7,982 nucleotides of DNA from Alphaproteobacteria bacterium (GTDB taxonomy: Bacteria > Pseudomonadota > Alphaproteobacteria > Rhizobiales > Devosiaceae): the NCBI GenBank assembly GCA_013152625.1, contig JAADFY010000035.1:1-7982 (forward strand), written 5' to 3'. The notes under the pieces were generated by a model. The model worked only from the letters and a program-made list of their open reading frames with translations. It searched no databases and was not told the origin of the DNA. How positions within the stretch are numbered: position 1 is the first letter of the stretch; each line of letters begins with the position of its first letter. Position numbers and translations under genes: made by a program. Shown here piece by piece: positions 6,803-7,982 of the stretch.

Positions 6803-7751
6803 ATTTTGGATATTCCAGACCCATCTCGGCATAGCGGGCCGGATCATCGGTCCATTTCTCACGTACTTTAACGAACAGGAACAGATGAACCGGCACCCCG
6901 AACATGCTCGTCAGATCGGCCCGCGCCTCGACGCCAATGGCCTTGATCGCCTGCCCGCCCTTGCCCAGAACAATGCGTTTATGGCTCTCGCGTCCCACAT
7001 AAACCACCTGCTCAATGCGATACGAGCCGTCCTTTTTCCGAATTTCAAATCGCTCCGTTTCCACAGTCGCCGCATACGGGATTTCCTCATGCATGCGTTC
7101 AAACAGCTTTTCGCGGGTGACTTCCGCTGCGGTTATCGCCAGCGATAGATCCGAAATCTGATCCGGTGGAAAATGAAACGGGCCGAAGGGCATACGGGCG
7201 GAAAAATAGTCCACCAGATCTTCCATTCCGTCGCCGTTCAGGGCCGAGATCATGAATGTCTGGTCAAACGCCTCGCCGGCGTTCAGCTCTTTGGCCAGGG
7301 CCAGAAGCGCCTCGCGCCGGACCCGGTCGATTTTATTCAGAACGAGGATTTTCGGACACTTCAAACGCGAAAGCCCTTCCGCCAGCGCTTCAACCTCCTC
7401 CGTTATCCCCTTGGCCGCGTCCACGATAAAGGCAATGCTGTCGGCATCGGCTGCCCCCGACCAGGCCGAATGAACCATGGCCCGGTCGAGCCGCCGCTTG
7501 GGCTTGAAAATTCCCGGCGTGTCGATGAACACCATTTGAACGTCGTCTTTGGTGACGACGCCGCGAATCTGGGCCCGGGTGGTCTGGGCCTTGCGGGTGA
7601 CGATGGAAACCTTGGTCCCCACCAGAGCGTTAAGCAGCGTCGATTTGCCCGCATTCGGCACCCCCACCAGAGCGACAAACCCGCACCGGGTCATTGCAGG
7701 GGGTTCCGGCGGCGCACCGGCCCCAGTGCCTTGTTCCTCAGAACCGCTCAT
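6801..7751 (-). CDS. era: GTPase Era, 30S ribosome assembly factor
   Basis: Era is an essential GTPase that binds the 3' end of 16S rRNA and helps 30S maturation. It acts at the ribosome and the inner membrane surface. From the ATG at 7751 it is 316 residues. The GTPase domain shows G1 GVPNAGKST (30-38), QTTRAQIRG in switch I (56-64), G3 DTPG (77-80), G4 NKID (139-142) and G5 SAL (169-171). The C-terminal KH domain (about 205-300) has the RNA-binding loop VLGKGGQAIKAIG (261-273). About 20 low-complexity residues (Gly, Ala, Pro, Glu) precede the G domain at TRCGFVALVG; such extensions are common in alphaproteobacteria. A GTG at 7760 would add three residues, but the Shine-Dalgarno touches it directly and is nine bases from the ATG, so the ATG is preferred. 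The ATG overlaps the rnc TGA as ATGA, indicating coupled translation. Confidence 0.96.
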   Translation of the reverse strand: MSGSEEQGTGAGAPPEPPAMTRCGFVALVGVPNAGKSTLLNALVGTKVSIVTRKAQTTRAQIRGVVTKDDVQMVFIDTPGIFKPKRRLDRAMVHSAWSGAADADSIAFIVDAAKGITEEVEALAEGLSRLKCPKILVLNKIDRVRREALLALAKELNAGEAFDQTFMISALNGDGMEDLVDYFSARMPFGPFHFPPDQISDLSLAITAAEVTREKLFERMHEEIPYAATVETERFEIRKKDGSYRIEQVVYVGRESHKRIVLGKGGQAIKAIGVEARADLTSMFGVPVHLFLFVKVREKWTDDPARYAEMGLEYPK

Positions 7752-7982
7752 CGTTGCCACACCTCTTCACGCAGCAAGAGCGCTTCGGCTGCCCGCTGCT
7801 CTGCCACTTTTTTGGACGCGCCAATAGCCGACAGCGGCGCAAAGCCGTCCAGACGCACTTCGATTGTGAATTCGGGTGCATGGTCGGGGCCGGTCCGGCT
7901 CATATTCTGATAGTCGGGCGGTGGCAAACCCTTTGCCTGGGCCCATTCCTGCAACACGGTTTTAGCATCCGCCGGCGCGCCT
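7748..7982 (-). CDS. rnc: Ribonuclease III, C-terminal part (cut by window edge)
   Basis: Only the last 77 residues are inside the window; the N-terminal catalytic RNase III domain lies beyond 7982. What is visible is the double-stranded RNA-binding domain. It has helix 1 KTVLQEWAQAKGLPPPDY, the strand block RTGPDHAPEFTIEVRL, and helix 2 beginning GASKKVAEQRAAEALL, whose two lysines contact RNA phosphates in this family. RNase III cuts structured RNA, notably the 30S rRNA precursor, releasing 16S and 23S precursors. This is directly upstream of Era's role in 16S maturation. The frame stays open to the edge, so the true start is outside. The TGA overlaps the era ATG as ATGA. lepB often lies upstream in this gene order, but that cannot be seen here. 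Confidence 0.94.
   Translation of the reverse strand, partial: GAPADAKTVLQEWAQAKGLPPPDYQNMSRTGPDHAPEFTIEVRLDGFAPLSAIGASKKVAEQRAAEALLLREEVWQR
7761..7767 (-). promoter_or_regulatory. Shine-Dalgarno of era, inside rnc
   Basis: AAGAGGT on the minus strand, within the last codons of rnc, lies nine bases before the ATG at 7751 and zero bases before the GTG at 7760. The spacing decides for the ATG as the era start. Confidence 0.7.

Noticed and set aside
7173..7910. Plus-strand open frame of 245 codons opposite era and rnc
   Set aside because: It is fully antisense to two confidently identified genes. Its translation is rich in Arg, His, Gly and Pro with no recognisable domain, which is typical of a shadow frame in GC-rich DNA.
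1..7982. Search for mobile elements, CRISPR repeats, tRNA or rRNA genes, toxin-antitoxin pairs and phage genes
   Set aside because: Reading both strands showed no repeat arrays, transposase or integrase motifs, tRNA-like cloverleaf or small paired ORFs. Nearly the whole window is explained by conserved genes, so no undescribed system is claimed.

Overview
The window is a compact, GC-rich chromosomal segment, most likely from an alphaproteobacterium. The evidence for this is a tight rnc-era-recO-parC run on the minus strand, RecO and ParC proteins with an alphaproteobacterial look, and a bacterial-type leucyl-transferase (bpt) nearby. Genus or species cannot be named from the sequence alone. 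Nothing suggests recent transfer: there is no insertion sequence, integrase, tRNA, rRNA, CRISPR array or obvious shift in composition.

Layout, plus strand (left half): positions 1-120 hold what may be the tail of an upstream gene and a weak promoter-like stretch. A 607-residue SLC13-type permease with two cytosolic RCK_C (TrkA-C) domains follows (121-1944), then bpt, an aspartate/glutamate leucyltransferase of the N-degron pathway (1983-2723). Last comes a membrane-anchored endonuclease/exonuclease/phosphatase-fold hydrolase (2769-3782). Gaps between these genes are 38 and 45 bases, so they may be co-transcribed.

Layout, minus strand (right half, read right to left): the C-terminal dsRNA-binding domain of RNase III (rnc, cut by the window edge), era, recO and parC. 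The rnc stop and era start share an ATGA, era and recO are 9 bases apart, and recO and parC are 46 bases apart. The cluster therefore looks like one operon. It joins rRNA processing and 30S maturation (RNase III, Era) to recombinational repair (RecO) and chromosome decatenation (ParC).

The two transcription units converge, and the stop codons of the hydrolase gene and parC overlap within four bases (3779-3782). There is no room between them for an intergenic terminator. I did not find a previously undescribed system. The points most worth a second look are the overlapping convergent stops, the predicted periplasmic hydrolase with a possible disulfide, the four-cysteine set in Bpt, the unusual residues in the quinolone-binding region of ParC, and the uncertain start of the permease.
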